Shown in pieces: positions 7,291 to 8,863 of a stretch of 8,863 nucleotides of DNA. Both the position numbers and the translations under genes were made by a program. This DNA comes from Bacillota bacterium. Its GTDB lineage: Bacteria; Bacillota; Clostridia; Oscillospirales; JAKOTC01. Below the pieces are notes generated by a model, which worked only from the letters and a program-made list of their open reading frames with translations, ran no database searches and had not been told where the DNA came from. The DNA lies in NCBI GenBank assembly GCA_029776465.1, contig JAKOTC010000280.1:1-8863 (forward strand), given 5' to 3'. Position 1 is the first letter of the stretch; each line of letters opens with the position of its first letter.

Positions 7291-8136
7291 ATGATCTACG
7301 AAGTCATTAAACTGAAGTCCGTTTTCCCCGATGCCCCGATTGGCGAGGAAGCGACTGTTAAGGTTTACGCCAGAGAAAACTCCAAAGAGATTAACCTTTC
7401 CCGCAGATATCCCACCATGGTGGTCTGTCCGGGCGGCGGTTACGGTTTTGTGTCTGACCGGGAATCCGAGCCGGTAGCCCTCCGCTATTTGGAAGCCGGA
7501 TTTACAGTTCTGGTTCTTACATACTCGGTTGCGCCTGTAGGCAGATATCCCATGCAACTTTTAGAAGTATCGGCTGCCGTGGCTTTGGCCAGACGGAATG
7601 CGGATCGATGGAATGTGGATACCGAGAAAATCGCGGTCACGGGTTTTTCGGCCGGAGGACATCTGGCCGCTCATATCGGAACCGATTGGAATCAACCCAT
7701 GATTGCCGAGAAATTGGGAATTGAAGCAGGGGAGAATAAGCCCAATGCATTGGTGCTGTGCTATCCTGTCATTACCTCCGGCGAGTTTGCCCATCAGGGC
7801 AGCATGACCAATCTCAACGGCGGACAAGGCTTAGACCCCGATATGTTCTCCCTTGAGAAAAGAGTGACAAAAGATACTCCTCCCACTTTTATCTGGCACA
7901 CTGCGGACGATGGTTCTGTACCGGTTGAAAACGCGCTGTTAATGTCTTCCGCGTTGAGAAAAGCCGGAGTTCCGTTTGAATTGCATATCTACAGAAGCGG
8001 TTCTCATGGGCTTTCTCTGTGCAATGAAAAAACCTCTAATCTTCAGCAAGAGCATATGCGTCGCCCGAGAATTGCAGAGTGGATTGATCTGGCGGTGGGC
8101 TTCCTGAAAGAACTGGGTTTTGAAATAAAGTTGTAA
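7291..8136 (+). CDS. Alpha/beta-hydrolase, probable acetyl-esterase/xylanase-esterase type
   Basis: A 281-residue serine hydrolase of the alpha/beta fold with no signal peptide, so probably cytoplasmic. The oxyanion region is CPGGGYGFVSDRES (46-59). The nucleophile elbow is GFSAGG, with catalytic Ser120. The acid is most likely Asp207 in HTADDGSVP, and the base is His239 in SGSHGLS. This arrangement matches the BD-FAE/Aes-like esterases that remove acetyl or other acyl groups from sugars and plant cell wall fragments; the substrate cannot be read from the sequence. It overlaps or nearly abuts smpB (an in-frame ATG at 7282 shares bases with the smpB stop), so it is translationally linked to it, yet it has no known role in trans-translation. 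The hairpin at 8194-8221 ends the unit. Family call is strong, substrate unknown. Confidence 0.9.
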   Translation: MIYEVIKLKSVFPDAPIGEEATVKVYARENSKEINLSRRYPTMVVCPGGGYGFVSDRESEPVALRYLEAGFTVLVLTYSVAPVGRYPMQLLEVSAAVALARRNADRWNVDTEKIAVTGFSAGGHLAAHIGTDWNQPMIAEKLGIEAGENKPNALVLCYPVITSGEFAHQGSMTNLNGGQGLDPDMFSLEKRVTKDTPPTFIWHTADDGSVPVENALLMSSALRKAGVPFELHIYRSGSHGLSLCNEKTSNLQQEHMRRPRIAEWIDLAVGFLKELGFEIKL

Positions 8137-8137
8137 T

Positions 8138-8161
8138 TTCTGTCAGACTTGGTAAACAGAA
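8138..8161. repeat. Short inverted repeat upstream of the ssrA promoter
   Basis: TTCTGT (8138-8143) and ACAGAA (8156-8161) form a 6-base inverted repeat with a 12-base gap, ending 3 bases before the -35 box of the ssrA promoter. It could be an operator or chance. Confidence 0.25.
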
Positions 8162-8164
8162 TAC

Positions 8165-8193
8165 TTGCTATAAGTTCATTATCGTGTTATAAT
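8165..8193 (+). promoter_or_regulatory. Sigma-A type promoter of ssrA
   Basis: TTGCTA (8165-8170) and TATAAT (8188-8193) are 17 bases apart. The predicted start is near 8200, about 38 bases before the mature tmRNA 5' end, leaving a leader for RNase P to remove. No other -10-like box lies between here and the mature 5' end. Confidence 0.85.
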
Positions 8194-8228
8194 AATAGGG
8201 CTGAAGTTCTTCAGCCCTATTTTATTTC
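8194..8228 (+). terminator. Rho-independent terminator of the upstream operon, overlapping the ssrA start region
   Basis: AATAGGGCTGAAG (8194-8206) pairs perfectly with CTTCAGCCCTATT (8209-8221), followed by a T-rich tail that continues TTATTTC. It lies 57 bases after the esterase stop. The left arm begins directly after the ssrA -10 box, so initiation near 8200 removes about half of the stem. Confidence 0.85.
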
Positions 8229-8237
8229 TCCATACAT

Positions 8238-8589
8238 GGGGGCGTAAAGGTTTCGACGGGGGTTTTGAAGTACGAACAGCGGGCAGAGATGCGAGCTCTC
8301 TTAAAACACCGCACAATAAATTAAATAACAACAATAGCGTAGCTATTGCTGCTTAGTTTAATCTAAGCAGCCGTCCCTTCAGGAGTGCTGCGGCCTGAAT
8401 AGGGGCGTCGGTAAGCAGCCCATCTGAACGGTCATAAGCTTTGCCGGCCGTCAGAAACTGATGAAGCTACCGGCGTTTGTTGTCTGTCAATTGATGGCAA
8501 GCGTGGGGAATCCTAATAATTGACTGCGCCCGGAGAAGTTCGTGTGGATGAACTTTCGGACGGGGGTTCGACTCCCCCCGCCTCCACCA
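8238..8589 (+). ncRNA. ssrA: Transfer-messenger RNA (tmRNA, 10Sa RNA)
   Basis: A complete 352-base tmRNA. The ends form an alanine-tRNA-like acceptor: GGGGGCG (8238-8244) pairs with CGCCTCC (8579-8585), then A and CCA (8587-8589). The third pair is G-U, the identity element of alanyl-tRNA synthetase. The conserved 5' GTAAAGGTTTCGACGGGGG and the T arm (stem 8562-8566/8574-8578, loop TTCGACT) are present. PK1 can be drawn: AGAGA (8285-8289) with TCTCT (8297-8301), and TGCG (8290-8293) with CGCA (8310-8313). Helix 5 is GCTGCTTAG (8348-8356) with CTAAGCAGC (8363-8371), as expected with the tag's end and TAG stop (8354-8356) in its 5' strand. The tag frame ends SVAIAA; from spacing after PK1 it starts at 8324 or 8327, encoding NNNNSVAIAA or NNNSVAIAA. 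With SmpB it rescues stalled ribosomes and tags the unfinished proteins for proteolysis. Confidence 0.97.
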
Positions 8590-8594
8590 AAAGG

Positions 8595-8657
8595 ACACCA
8601 TATACAGTGGATTCTTGAAGAAAAATCCCTGTATATGGTGTTTTGCTGTGTTTTTTT
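8595..8657 (+). terminator. Long hairpin terminator of ssrA
   Basis: ACACCATATACAG (8595-8607) pairs perfectly with CTGTATATGGTGT (8629-8641). Inside, after one bulged T, GGATT (8609-8613) pairs with AATCC (8624-8628), leaving a 10-base loop. The 18-bp stem is followed by TTTTGCTG and then a run of seven Ts at 8651-8657. It starts 5 bases after the mature tmRNA 3' end. Confidence 0.88.
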
Positions 8658-8661
8658 AAGT

Positions 8662-8682
8662 TTAGGTTGCACTTAGGTTCAC
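8662..8682. repeat. Imperfect tandem repeat of 10-11 bases
   Basis: TTAGGTTGCAC (8662-8672) is followed at once by TTAGGTTCAC (8673-8682), differing by one G. It lies between the ssrA terminator and the minus-strand partial gene; no role is evident. Confidence 0.4.
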
Positions 8683-8709
8683 TTTTTAAATGTACTCGCC
8701 ATCAATTAA

Positions 8710-8863
8710 TTAAGGATTTCTTACCTCAACGGTAAAACCGCCGGTTACACCTTCAACAGTTGTAATAATAATCTGTTTGGTGCCGGGTGTACTTGATGAA
8801 TACGGCGGCGGGTTTGAACACCTCGGCCGTTTTGAATTGAACACCTTCGTCGCTGTAAACTGA
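8710..8863 (-). CDS. C-terminal end of a probable bacterial Ig-like domain protein, apparently frameshifted, 5' part outside window
   Basis: On the minus strand one frame ends with TAA at 8710-8712 and reads SSSTPGTKQIIITTVEGVTG then GFTVEVRNP. This resembles the last strands of bacterial Ig-like (Big_3-type) domains, which typically show a Ser/Asp-Ser-x-x-PGT block, alternating Ile/Thr/Val and a closing FTVxV. Further from the stop, toward the window edge, that frame becomes implausible (KRPRCSNPPP), while the neighbouring frame reads SVYSDEGVQFKTAEVF, which looks protein-like, from 8863 to about 8816. Removing one base of the AAA run (plus-strand TTT 8813-8815) joins the two into one smooth sequence. 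So either the gene is broken near its end or there is a base error. Such domains occur in secreted or surface proteins, usually in several copies; the rest is beyond the window. Coding status is a moderate-confidence inference. Confidence 0.5.
   Translation of the reverse strand, partial: QFTATKVFNSKRPRCSNPPPYSSSTPGTKQIIITTVEGVTGGFTVEVRNP

Noticed and set aside
8487..8672. Minus-strand 61-residue open frame containing GGGGGSRTPVRK
   Set aside because: It is the reverse complement of the tmRNA 3' end and terminator. Such Gly-Ser-Arg-Thr-Pro peptides are well-known false genes over tRNA-like T arms.
8566..8863. tmRNA 3' end as an integration site for a genetic island
   Set aside because: Such sites are common in principle, but no second copy of the tmRNA 3' end and no integrase gene are visible downstream in the window.

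Overview
The window reads as chromosomal DNA from a Gram-positive anaerobe-type Bacillota (probably Clostridia). This is inferred from strong AAGGAGG-type ribosome binding sites, the order SRP RNA-dnaX-yaaK/ebfC-recR, and the overall gene style; no rRNA is present to test it. Base composition looks even across the window and most of it is housekeeping sequence. No transposase, integrase, CRISPR array or defence system is visible.

Layout: (1) bases 1-2487 hold the 3' part of a CadC/SmtB-like ArsR metal sensor followed by a full-length Zn/Cd/Pb-exporting P1B-type ATPase (cadA), a sensor-plus-pump metal resistance unit. (2) A hairpin terminator at 2497-2535 separates cadA from a convergent RluA-family 23S rRNA pseudouridine synthase gene on the minus strand (2534-3496). 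(3) A divergent intergenic region carries a near-consensus promoter and a signal recognition particle RNA without an Alu domain (about 3619-3755). (4) A plus-strand run follows: dnaX, yaaK/ebfC, recR (clamp loader and recombinational repair), a small GtrA-like membrane protein, smpB and an alpha/beta-hydrolase esterase. Gaps are short or the genes nearly abut, so an operon is likely. (5) The run ends at a hairpin that overlaps the start of the ssrA transcription unit; ssrA (tmRNA, 8238-8589) follows with its own long hairpin terminator. (6) The last 150 bases carry, on the minus strand, the C-terminal end of what looks like a bacterial Ig-like domain protein, apparently split between two reading frames.

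Functional links: SmpB and tmRNA are the two partners of trans-translation and lie about 1 kb apart, with an unrelated esterase gene between them. DnaX, YaaK/EbfC and RecR form the well-known replication and repair cluster, with the SRP RNA gene directly upstream as in other Bacillota. The most notable signals are the tmRNA tag frame, which has no canonical alanine resume codon and starts with an asparagine run; the terminator nested just downstream of the ssrA -10 box; and the frame break in the Ig-like tail at the right edge. I found no convincing undescribed multi-gene system.
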